From NCBI RefSeq assembly GCF_001039355.2, contig NW_019774624.1, forward strand, positions 1,824,838 to 1,863,168: a stretch of DNA of 38,331 bases, given 5' to 3'. A model generated the notes under the pieces. That model was not told where the DNA came from. It was given only the letters and a program-made list of their open reading frames with translations, and ran no database searches. Positions 1-10,191 of this stretch are shown piece after piece. Source of the stretch: Lingula anatina (lineage: Eukaryota > Brachiopoda > Lingulata > Lingulida > Lingulidae). Made by a program: the position numbers and the translations under genes. Each line of letters begins with the position of its first letter. The stretch's first letter is position 1.

Positions 1-32
<32 letters not shown>
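1..32. repeat. Poly(A) run at window edge
   Basis: 32 consecutive A residues begin the window. No gene boundary can be placed there, because the downstream exon enters in phase 1 from an intron. Confidence 0.95.
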
Positions 33-34
<2 letters not shown>

Positions 35-358
35 GTCCTGTCTGTCTCATGTATGTGTAGTAATTGGTCATTTGTAAAAGCATTTGATAATTAATTTTTG
101 CATGTACATGTATATCTGGGCTGGGAAATTCTGTTTTTATTCTTTAAACGTATTCTTTCTTTGTCAAATTTCTCTACAAATGTCTTTTTCAGGGCTTGTA
201 AGATGTTAATATTGTTCGTGTTCTGTCAGAGAAAGAAACTTTGATAAAGCTGACTTCCTAATATTACCCATTTAAGGATGAAACTTTTCAACACTTGTAG
301 GTTATTCAATTATTGGGTTGGTTTTAATTTTTTCTTTATTTTCTTTCATTTTCTCCAG

Positions 359-544
359 GTGACAGCTGTTCTTTGCTGCGAACTACAAAAAGAACATATA
401 GTCTGCTGCAGCAGCCATTTTGGCTGGGAATTGTGGTAGTTTTTGCTGGCATGGCATTGGGTGGTATCCTTTATTACTTCAGGCAGAGGTTTGTGGATTG
501 CTGGCATCAGTGCTGTGGTTATGGATTAGAGTCCACAGTGCCAG
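359..544 (+). CDS. Exon: transmembrane segment
   Basis: Acceptor TTCTCCAG before 359, donor GTAGGG after 544. It codes DSCSLLRTTKRTYSLLQQPF followed by a hydrophobic stretch of about 21 residues (WLGIVVVFAGMALGGILYYF), then RQRF and DCWHQCC. The basic residues after the helix suggest the inside is C-terminal. The Cys cluster next to the membrane could be palmitoylated (inference). Confidence 0.85.
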
Positions 545-1299
545 GTAGGGAATGAGCAAAATTTGCATCAGATGTGTACAATTATTACACTAATTTGTGT
601 CTTTTGCAGTTTGGACATTTATTATAATTTTGTCTATGTATATTGCAAATTAGTCTTGCTGTTTACTAAATTTTGTAATAACAATAATATGATAAATATT
701 GCAAAATTTGTCAATTGAAACTTAAAGCAGCTGTATCCCAATTATACAGCATTTTATCAGTCATTTGAAACAGCAAGAGGTTTAATAAATTATATGTAGT
801 AGATGAGTTCATCAAAGTTAAAGTAAATATCTCTTAAATGCATCCTGGCTGTAAAACCTGATTTAACAGAACAATGCAAACTTATAATACTATAAGACGG
901 CAGAGCATGTACAGGTTTGGGCTATAGAACTGATTAATCTACTGGGTAATAAGAGCTAAGATTGCTGTTGGATGTGACATGGCCAAATGTCTTAGATGAG
1001 CAGCATTCTCTCCAAAGCACATTCAACACAATATGGGTACTTCTGAATGACTACATCTTTATTATCTATATATCCTTTAATAGATGGGTTACTGTCATTA
1101 TAGCTGATATGTTGATTTTTTTTAGAAACAAACAAGAAGACATCTGCATATGAGTGCATACTGCCATCGCACTTGGACACACTGTCCAGCAACAGTGGCA
1201 ACACCAACAATGGCTTTAAATGGGAAGACAGTACCCCTGAAAACAGCAAGAAAACAGTGAACATTTCATCAGATTGCAGATGCCAGTCAGTAAGTGGTT

Positions 1300-1338
<39 letters not shown>

Positions 1339-1618
1339 TGTGTTTATATATGGATACTTTTCTTTGCAATTTTAAAGCTTAAATGTTGTGATCAAGTCAT
1401 CATTTGGTGGTAGTGGTTTGTAATTGACTTGAATAGTTTTATGAATACTGTAAACATAAACAATGTCTTTGTGTCTTGATTATTTTTATGCTCCAAATTT
1501 ACACTTAGATGAAACATGCAAGTAATATTGGATGAATCAGTTATTTACATTCAAAAATAGACTTTGTTTCAACATCGTCAAGAGGATAAGAAATGTTGGA
1601 TTTTCTCTTCATGAAGTT

Positions 1619-1680
<62 letters not shown>

Positions 1681-4600
1681 TTTTTCAGGAAGATGAAATA
1701 AATGACCCATCTTGTGTGTCCCTCACTGCCCAGTTGCCAAGCAGTGAAACATCCAGCCCAGCAAGTAACACCCACACTATGACCAATAGTCATGTGCTCA
1801 TCCATGTAGAAGATGTCGTCACCTCCCCTTCAACTCCATCAATTCCTACATCTCCTATTGTAAATGAGACAAACAAGGGAGCAGCAGCAAGGTGTGCCGT
1901 CTTCTCTTATCTAAATACTGCAACTACTGATGAACACAACAAATTTCTAGACACTTTTTTTCCAAATTCATCATTTACAATCACTCATAAACATATGCTT
2001 TAATTCTGATATTGGTATATATCTCACTTTTTAAAACAAAGAAGAATAATCTATTTTATACATAATTATAACAAAACACTTAATATAGTATATGATTTAT
2101 CTTATTTGTTGGAAAGAAAAGAGCCATTATCATACTTATAGCTATTGCTAGATTTATATTTAAAAAATTTTAAGATACATAGTGCTCTACTATGTAATAC
2201 TAAACATGAGGATAATTAGCATATGATAACAAATGGCTTTTTGAAAAAAGTTGTAAAAATATGTTGGCGTATATGCCATACATGTCCACCTTTTTTTACA
2301 ATATTATCAGGTTGTATGCCGCATACAACAGTGGCAGCATGGGAGACACACCATCCAATCCCAGTTTGGGCAGCTCTTTACACATCTGTGCAAAAGAAGA
2401 CTCAGAAGGGCCCTTGGTTGGCATAGTAGGTGGACACATAAAGTTATTGCACCCTGAGAGTCCTAGCAGCAAATTGGGAAATAACCTTGGAGGACACACC
2501 TCAAAACGAGGTGGCTTAATTTCACCTGTGGGTGCTCGCAGGGTACAAAGTTTCCGCACCATGCGGCAATGCTCTGTAAAATGTGAGAACCATTGCCACT
2601 CCGCTGATAATAGTCTTCATGGTGAAAGCATCACTGAGGTGGAGCCATCGTCTGTGACTTCTGATCAGCTTCGACGCTTCAGCGCCACACTGAATGAAGT
2701 GATGCTTTCTCCCAAGTTCTTAAGTAAGATCCCAAATGAAATTAGCATCCAGGTCCCAGAGGAAATAAGTGATGGTGAAGAGAATGCCTTCAGTTATGGG
2801 GAGGCAGATACAAGCCGATTGCAAGTGAGAAAATATATTTCGGACTCCATTAGAAGCCGATGTGGTCACAGGATGAGTCAAGGTTCAAGGGAAGACAACA
2901 TGAATTTCCTACAAGTAAGTGATGGTCACAGAAGTAGGCATCAATCTAGTATGAGTTGGAACACAGAATATGATGACATTAATCAACGTGCTTGCAACAA
3001 AATGGATGACTTTGGAAAAAGCACAAACTTTTCAGATAGTGGCAACACCAGAAATGACAGAACATTTAAATGTCAGACTTGCTATAGTGATGATGGATCC
3101 TCATATTCTCTAGGAGATCATAACTTTAAGAAATCTGAACCTAAAAGTAGGAAATCCCTGGGAATCACAAGTGGTGTGAAACATTCCAGCAGTGCAGATG
3201 ATATGCTCAATTATTTTTCCCAGTCACAAAGACAACAAATTTCAAGTTCTGACCTATCCCAGGCATCTATTAATCATGAAAGATGTTGTCAGAACCGTTG
3301 CCATTCTTGTTGTATTAAACATGTAAATAGAAAGCATTACAATTCCAAGGCTAGATCAACATCAAGTGATAAACCACCCAAAGTGCCCAATGGTAAAAGA
3401 AAGAAAAGCCATAGAAGGTTAAGATATAAAGAGGGCACTGCGTCCCCTTCTGCCACTGTTATTGGTTCACTGGACCGGTTGGCCTGCTCAGAAGAGACCA
3501 AGATGTCTCCCCGTCACCACATTGAGCCCTCAGCAAACCATCACCACTTATTCAAAAGTGATTCTGACCCAAATCAGTTCAGATTCTCAGATGAATCTAA
3601 AAGATCAAACAGAGTTGAGAGAACTTACAAATTTCTACACAATATGGAAAAAGTTCACTGCGATGCCATGCCTGCTCTGCCTCAGGACAGAAACGAGCTG
3701 CAGTTGCCTAATGCAACAGATTCTGGACATTTTTCTGAGGGTTCCAGCACACTTCACAGTGATGTTGCCCAGCAGGTTAGCACAAGTAGTGGGGAACTTC
3801 CTCATCCTCGTTCACCTCCTCCTCATTCCCCTCCTCCTCCTCATGCTCAACAAAAAATGCGACAAAGGTATCATTCAGTGGGGGGTGCCAGACCTAAAGT
3901 AAGACAGGAATCTTTACACAAGCTCAGCTTGAAGAGAGCAGCAGAGAAAGCAGTGAATAAGCATTTCTTTCATGATCCTGCACAACACCAACAAAGAAAT
4001 GAGCCCAATCTCAGTTCTGTATCCTCTGTCTCTGAAGTGAAAAGTTCACCAGAACATCTCCAACAGGCAAACCGGAGTCCCATCTCTGGAACTTTGGGAC
4101 AAAAATTTGTAATGCCAGCCCCTGATGGCCAACAGCAGCAGAGCTCTTCAAACAGGCAAGGCAGTCTGGGATGTAGCGAATCCATTCTTCTGACACCAAA
4201 GGTGGTTTCCCTACAGAGGAAAGGTCAGATTCTTTCCTCCCCTCGATACAAGTTTGGAAGCAGTAAGGTGCAGAGTCCAAGCCTGACTGGACATTGGAAA
4301 CAGGCAGAAGACTCTGCGTACCAAAGCAATGACCAGTCCATCGATAAGTGGCCAGGGCCACAGAGCCCTGTACCTAATAATTCCTCATTCAGAAGCTCTC
4401 TTGTGGTCTACCCCGAGGAGGAGCATGGAATGTCAAATAGGTATGGTAATAATTACATATTACCCGTATGTCATCTACTCAGAAATCCAAATGAATAATT
4501 AAGGACAGAAAGTGGACAAATTATTATGGCAAAATATTGCTTTAAATAGATTCTGGTAATTTTTATATCCAGTGTCAATTTCAGACTATAGGTTGAATGC

Positions 4601-5789
4601 AAAGTAGGTAAAAGTTTAAGGCAGAATGCTCCATTGAATAGATTTCAATGACATATATATTTCTTTTATCTTTTTGTGTCCTTGCACTGCCCAATTTGCC
4701 TGAATTTACTTTCATTAAAGATACTGTAATAAATATACTATGTTGAATACAGACACTTAATTACCACTGCATGCAGTCCTTGTATGCTTCTGTGCATGTT
4801 CTCAAAATCCAGTGTTGGTTTTAATATAGAATTTTGTGATGCTCAAATCTTGATACAACTCCAAAAAATGTTTTTTTAACTATTTTTTAAGTGGTGTACG
4901 TATAATACCTGAAAAACAAGATTATTTTTCAACAAGTTTGAAGCCTGGAAAAATTGAATTGATTGTTCTTCCCTAAATTTTCATGATTGCCTTGTATTTT
5001 GGTGTATTTTGTTTATTTATTTATTTATTTGCAGTGATGGCAATCAGGATGTCAGGTCCCAATTAGAACAAGCAGCCAAGAAACTCCAAGCCATTCAAAC
5101 AAGAACTCTTCAACAAAGGTATGTTAAGCTTTTTTTACAAAATCTATTGTTTATTCCATTTCATTGCACAATCCAACAATTTTTAGTCACAAGAAGCTAT
5201 AAAATATAGTCATAATAATTATTATAGTTTACCCTGTGCACCGAAATATAAGTTTGGATGATTTCACTTATATAGATGTCTTTCCCAGCTATATAGATGT
5301 CTTTCCTTGTAATTTATTCAAAGTGAAATTATCTCTTGCACATTTTTTTTTACATAGAGTTCATCATAACTGTTTTCCACATTGCTTTACAGGTCAGGTG
5401 TTAACAAAGTGGAGTCCAAATACAAGAAAAACCGCCCCGCTCCTCTGGACTTAAAGTGCATCAGTAACAGAATAAGTGAAGATCTGACCAGGGAAAGGTT
5501 TCAGCAGAATACACAGTTTATTCCACACCAAAGTCCAAATTTGGGTGGGTTAGTGGAGGACGCCGGTCCTAGGGAAGACCTAAACAAGGGCTTTTTGCTC
5601 AGGGGCAAAAACCTGAAGGATGAAATGTTGTATAATATGGATTCCAAAGAGATAGCAAGCAAAGGACATAAGCTGCAGAACACTGGCCCAAAGGAACATA
5701 TGAACCAGGGGCACATGTTTATTTGTTTATTGGATAAACAAAGAGATGATGATGTACCTCAATCACTGATGTGTGAAACATGGGTATGA
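359..5789 (+). CDS. Membrane protein with long Ser-rich tail and PDZ ligand (3' part of gene)
   Basis: Six exons join in one open frame: 359-544, 1126-1289, 1689-1891, 2311-4440, 5035-5118 and 5393-5789, stop TGA at 5787. Every junction has AG/GT sites and matching phase (1, 0, 2, 2, 2), giving about 1053 residues. The first exon enters in phase 1, so more coding sequence lies left of the window. The protein here has one transmembrane helix, a Cys-rich juxtamembrane stretch, then a long tail that looks disordered, a short coiled-coil-like exon and a C-terminal ETWV. ETWV fits a class I PDZ ligand; Trp at -1 is preferred by Erbin- and ZO-1-type PDZ domains. I infer a type I receptor or adhesion molecule whose tail is a scaffold, but I do not recognise the family. 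A multi-pass protein whose last helix is seen here is also possible. Confidence 0.85.
1126..1289 (+). CDS. Exon 2 of the tail gene
   Basis: Acceptor TTTTTTTTAG, donor GTAAGT. In phase with the previous exon it reads ETNKKTSAYECILPSHLDTL and continues polar and Asn/Ser-rich. The donor is followed within 8 bases by a TTTA microsatellite. Confidence 0.75.
1298..1685. repeat. Two intronic microsatellites next to splice sites
   Basis: A (TTTA)n tract runs from about 1298 to 1339, just after the exon 2 donor. An (AT)n tract at about 1622-1672 followed by T up to 1685 forms the polypyrimidine region of the exon 3 acceptor. A further (TTTA)n at 5011-5030 precedes the exon 5 acceptor. Confidence 0.95.
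1689..1891 (+). CDS. Exon 3 of the tail gene
   Basis: Starts after (AT)n, T-run and CAG; donor GTGTGC. It begins EDEINDPSCVSLTAQLPSSE and is rich in Ser, Thr and Pro (SPSTPSIPTSP), with no hydrophobic core. It ends in phase 2. Confidence 0.8.
2311..4440 (+). CDS. Large exon 4: Ser/His/basic cytoplasmic tail
   Basis: A 2130-base exon with 709 whole codons; acceptor ATTATCAG, donor GTATGG. The composition is typical of a disordered signalling tail: many Ser, His, Gln and Arg, several R-x-x-S sites (ARRVQSF, RRFSATL), a basic patch KRKKSHRRLR, a Pro/His stretch SPPPHSPPPPH and many Ser-Pro pairs. No globular domain is evident. Phosphorylation and SH3 binding are inferences from composition. Confidence 0.9.
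5035..5118 (+). CDS. Exon 5: short coiled-coil-like segment
   Basis: Acceptor TTTGCAG after a TTTA repeat, donor GTATGT; 84 bases, phase 2 to phase 2. It codes DVRSQLEQAAKKLQAIQTRT, with a heptad-like spacing of Leu, Ala and Ile that suits a short helix. Confidence 0.75.
5393..5789 (+). CDS. Last coding exon with C-terminal ETWV
   Basis: Acceptor GCTTTACAG. It begins RSGVNKVESKYKKNRPAPLD and stays charged, ending ...SLMCETWV then TGA. The last four residues fit the class I PDZ ligand pattern S/T-x-hydrophobic. An ATT microsatellite starts about 30 bp after the stop. Confidence 0.8.
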
Positions 5790-5817
5790 CAATGCACTGG
5801 AATACATACATGTATAC

Positions 5818-5855
<38 letters not shown>

Positions 5856-6612
5856 GTGAATATTGGGTCTGTGTTATTCATTTCTTTAGCTCACAACAGT
5901 CTAGGACTTACCATGTGTTATTGGGTTCTAGTCCCAGTTCAACATCAAGGGCCATAGGCTGTGAGGGTGGGGGTGGGGGGTGAGATCTCCGCTTGCCCCC
6001 TCCCATCCCCTCTCCCCAAGAAATATTTGAATTTTTATGTGGATTCTTTTTGAAGTTTCTTACATTTCCTTCAGTTGGTGCCTAGATAAGTGGTGCTGTT
6101 AGACTATAAGCATTTATTTCTAGCACATTTTATGTGTCAAGCATTTATTACATTTGCTCATTCTTCTTTTTTTCTTTAATGGCCCTGACATTTCACTGAG
6201 GTGCTACACTGTAGCAGGTTTTAAATGTACATTGATGAGCTGGCACAACTAGACACCCTTAGAACTGTTAATTAGACAATGACTGAGATTTTATAAGCAA
6301 GGATTTTGATACATGTGTATCATAACACAAGCAGCTAAGAACCTCGTGTTACATTTTACCAGTGAATATTTTGCAATGGTGGAGGCTGATGGCCATCCTG
6401 AGATCTTGTCACATTGACCCACCAACAACACATGGGTCCTACTGTAGATCCAACTGATGTTGGAACTACTGCACAAGCAGCATACAAACTTAGCACATCC
6501 TTAATAACTAGAAGGAATATGTATTCATTATATTTAGGCCATAGTCCTTTCAGTGCATAAAATGCACTTGTATTGGGGGTACACGTACTAGTATTATATG
6601 TTACAAGCTAAA

Positions 6613-6661
<49 letters not shown>

Positions 6662-7701
6662 ACATAATATAAAAGAGTACCTGGGTCTTTCATTGTATAA
6701 ATTAACATTTCTCATTTCTTAAAGGATGTAATTTATATACCATTTGCATATTGTGAAAATGATAATATATGTTATTATGAGTAGGCATATTATACTACTA
6801 TCAAATTAGTTTAGCATAAAATGGGTATCAGCCAGAAATACCGATATATTCATTTCAGTTCAATTCAATTCTTTACTGGTACAAAGATTATCATGACCTT
6901 GATCAATATCAATAATAACAATAATACAATTGGTGCATTACCATTCTCTAATTAGTTATTGTGTTGCAAGTATGAGACTGAACAAATATATTATCTTTAT
7001 ATAATGAAAAGATGTACTAGTTAAATTATTAATAAAATATAATAAGCGGAAAGATATAATTGGTGTGTTTATAAATTTACTTTAAACACAAATCATGAAG
7101 CATACATCAGTACACAATTTGGAGTGATTCAAATGTACAAAGAAGGAAAAAAAGACCTACAATAACATAAAGAAATAAATTAGTAAATAACACAGTTACA
7201 CAGATATAAATATTGTGACTATAATGACCATGTGCCAGGTTAAGTCCCACTGCCAATCAACGTTGAAAACAGATTGATACGTTGAATTGCCGTTGATCTA
7301 CCTAAATTCAACATAAAATCCAGCCACATCAAAACACCGTCATAATGTGACGTTGACTCAACGTTGTATTTTGGTCATTGACACAACCTTGCAGACATGG
7401 ATTGTAATTTAAAACATTATTTATTGAAAACGTGATACTTTGTTTATCAATACTGTAACTAACTTTATCAAAATAATAAAAAAAAGTGTTTTAAAGTAAA
7501 AATGACAGTTGTTTTGTGTCTTTAGTGAACTAGAGAATTTTCTTAACTTGTTGCAAGGTCAGGTGACACTAGGATGAATAAGTTGCTGTAAATGTGATGG
7601 AGTGAAGTTAATAAAGTTGACAGTTCTCGATACCCTCTTTTAGATAGACAGGTTGAGGTGACTGTGACTTTGTTATATATATATATATTATATATTTTAA
7701 T
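5790..7701. other. Gene-poor interval with microsatellites
   Basis: Holds the 3' UTR of the tail gene, an ATT tract at about 5820-5853, a G-rich then C-rich stretch at 5960-6017, an (AT)n tract at about 6614-6656, and a cluster of AACGTTGA-type palindromes at about 7255-7365 that may be a small repeat element. I see no coding exon and no downstream collagen exons here. Confidence 0.7.
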
Positions 7702-8749
7702 TAAAATAAATAATAATGATAAATAAATAATTATAAATGATAAATGATAATAATGAAATAAAAGAGGAATGGACAGATAAATAAAGAAACAGTTTATCTT
7801 ATTTTAAGAAAGATTTAAACCAATACCTCAGTAGTTACCTGAAATATTAACATCATATAGCATTTATCATTACCAAAATTGATGACGCATGGCTTGGGCA
7901 AGCCTGTCAATCCAATTTTACTTAAATTCGTTTTATCTTCTTACAGTTGGCCATTTAATATTGATGGTAAACCCTGCTCAGAAGTATGCCGCGTACAAAA
8001 AGCCATGACAAAAACAATATAGAAATGTAGAAAACAATAAAAATGATTATTCAGAGGTGGCTCCGGTTTCACAAAAAAGCTTTAGTTGGGTTCCCTGGCT
8101 AAGAACTAAACGGACGTTACATGGTCACATGCGCACGTCTTACCCTATCGGGTACAGTGTTAAGGCATTCTCACGGAACTCCTATTCAACTAAGCCATGG
8201 AACAGGCTTAGTTTTTTGTGAAACTGAGGCCTGTAAAATCCTAGGCCCCCTAGGCTTAGTAGTCTGCCAAGATTCATACATATTCCATCACAGACTGAAA
8301 CTTCAACAGCATAGCAATTCAAGTTGCGTTTTATTCCCAATCCCTTCTCTTGGTACTCAGGGGAAAAGAGAAGTTTTTTACAGTAATCGCTAGACATTTC
8401 AACTTACCAAACAACACAAGGAACGTGATGTACCTCATAAGATAATGTTGATCCATCATGAAGCGTGGGACACCTAGAAGAAAACCATGTCAGTTGTTTT
8501 TTTAATGAGAATTGTTTTTAGAACATTTTTTAAATCTTTTTTTTTTCGACAAAATTCTATAATCATGTCCTAAAGAGGACATAAGGTCACCGAAAAGATC
8601 GTTTTCCCAATGTTATGAAATATAGGGACAACTTAAATATGCCAAACTCAACATTTACAATTAAAAGAATTACATGCATTTATGCGGTACCAGAACAACT
8701 GTAAATAATCTAATATTTGTACCTTGATACAGACAATTATACATATGTA
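7702..8749. repeat. Copy A of a ~1.05-kb duplication carrying a signal-peptide exon
   Basis: Nearly identical to 16409-17473 in the same orientation, with a few substitutions and short indels (for example GGCCT present only in copy B). The match starts in AT-rich simple sequence and ends exactly at TATGTA (8749), after which a GGGGCTAGTTGG-type element begins. The two copies are about 8.7 kb apart. Confidence 0.95.
8408..8473 (-). pseudogene. Orphan duplicate of the collagen gene's signal-peptide exon
   Basis: On the - strand the exon copy keeps its acceptor (TTCTTCTAG), the ATGATG start at 8459, the coding [17 protein letters not shown] with one change (S to I) and its donor (GTAAGT). It lies downstream of the last exon of the collagen gene on the same strand, and no collagen or other matching exon lies further along before the convergent gene ending at 5789. 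It also lacks the 5' UTR exon. I read it as a stranded exon, or as the start of a tandem gene copy that was lost. A collapsed or misjoined assembly is the alternative. Confidence 0.75.
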
Positions 8750-9160
8750 GGGGAGACCGGGGCTAGTTGGACCCCGGGGTAAGTTGGCCCCCCGTAAATT
8801 TATGAAAAAGTAACTACGAGGTAAAAAAAATGGCCACATACTCTTGTAAAGTGACCGTAGCCTACAATACTAAGGAAATGTCGTACGTTAAAGAGTTTTA
8901 CTTAAGCGGTGAGTCCAAATGAACGATTTTTGCACCTAAAAGTAATTTTGTTTAAGAGAATTAAAAATCTATTTTCATAGGCTTTTAATGAAATATAATT
9001 TATGTATAGGGCATCAAACTGAAGCTCAGTGTTTCAAGTTTCACAGAGATATATCATCGTTGCTCATTCTAGCATCATAAATGGCTGCCATCCTTTTAAA
9101 ATAAAAAAGATGCACCCGGGGCTAGTTGGCCCCCTAGACTCGGGGCAAGTTGGATCCTCA
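8750..9160. mobile_element. Probable repeat element with GGGGCTAGTTGG motifs
   Basis: Both ends carry related motifs: GGGGCTAGTTGG followed by CCCCGGGGTAAGTTGG at about 8760-8785, and GGGGCTAGTTGGCCCC followed by CGGGGCAAGTTGGATCC at about 9118-9157. The middle is AT-rich and non-coding. It abuts the end of duplication copy A. No transposase is present and no target duplication was identified. Confidence 0.4.
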
Positions 9161-10039
9161 TGTTACCCACAATCCTTTGCGCGCAACGCTGTTTGAAATA
9201 AACAAGTTGGTGAAATTGACATTGAAGCTTGCCGGTGTTTACCGTCTGATTGATTTTATTTAATTTGCTCTCTGTCTTTTCGAAAATTTATATTAGAAAT
9301 GTTTTGTTTATTGTATGTATTAAAAAGCAAATCCATTGGACTTTCCTAAGAAAAACATTTATTTTGCCTCAATTCATTTTAAAGGGAATTCCCCTCTTTT
9401 TTATAGTGTTATATAGGGGATTTTCCACCCCTCCCTAGCTAGAGATCATTGTTCAAACAAACTCAATGGTTTAAAACTGAACTTGTTACTTTCTTTTAAA
9501 ACGAAAATTTATCATTCGTTTTCATTCATTAAAAATCTGATTTATACCATTATTAATGTATTCTTAACTAAAACAAAACTATTTTATTGATAGATATTTT
9601 GGTTCTTGCAACACATACCCCCCCCCCCCCTACAACGTGACGTACGGAAACCTCAATAAATCTGCCTCATTTGAACTATTTATTCATCAAAGACACTCAA
9701 AAATAAATTTCATAAATTAAAAATGTATAAAAATGTATTTCAAGGCGTTTACATGGGATATACAGCATTGGTCAAAAAGGTTGTCCCACCCCCATTTCCN
9801 CTTTAATCAAAGATTTCCTACATAACGTGATTTTAATCCTCAGCAAATTTTACATTCAGTATATTTACAAAGGTTTATCCTTACATTAGCCAGTAAAATT
9901 TTATATCATGATTTCTCAAATCGGTCATTTAGGGACCATTCCCACAGATATTTGGATCGAACTATCTCCCTGGGGAGTCTCACTCTCGAAGTGGCGTCAC
10001 AGTCCACCAGCGGCTTTGTATCTGCAATTGCGTCCAGTT
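9161..10039. other. 3' flank of the collagen gene
   Basis: No exon seen. On the - strand AATAAA at about 9684-9679 and ATTAAA near 9834 could serve as polyadenylation signals for the collagen gene. There is a C10-type run near 9620 and a single unresolved base at 9800. Confidence 0.5.
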
Positions 10040-10191
10040 CTATTCGGGATTGTTTTGGCAGATCAAGACCCCAATGGCCGTCAGACCGATGATGAGGAGG
10101 ACAGTAACAGTTGACATGCTTATCAAGCCACCAATCATTGCCTTGACCGTTGCTTTATATGGACTCTCGCGTTTGGTCAGCTCTTGTATGT
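10040..10191 (-). CDS. Last exon: transmembrane anchor of the collagen protein
   Basis: Acceptor ACTTTACAG before 10191. It codes [19 protein letters not shown], then a hydrophobic stretch of about 22 residues ([25 protein letters not shown]) and the tail CQNNPE before TAG at 10042-10040. The polar tail argues for a true membrane helix over a GPI signal. Basic residues precede the helix and acid follows, which does not strongly support the expected topology. Confidence 0.85.

Noticed and set aside
5900-5960. GGTTCTAGTCCC resembling a tRNA/SINE B box
   Set aside because: The A box and cloverleaf are not convincing.
8121-8397. + and - strand frames repeated at 16831-17170
   Set aside because: They are intron sequence of the duplicated segment. 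Only the short exon ending at 8408/17119 is supported.
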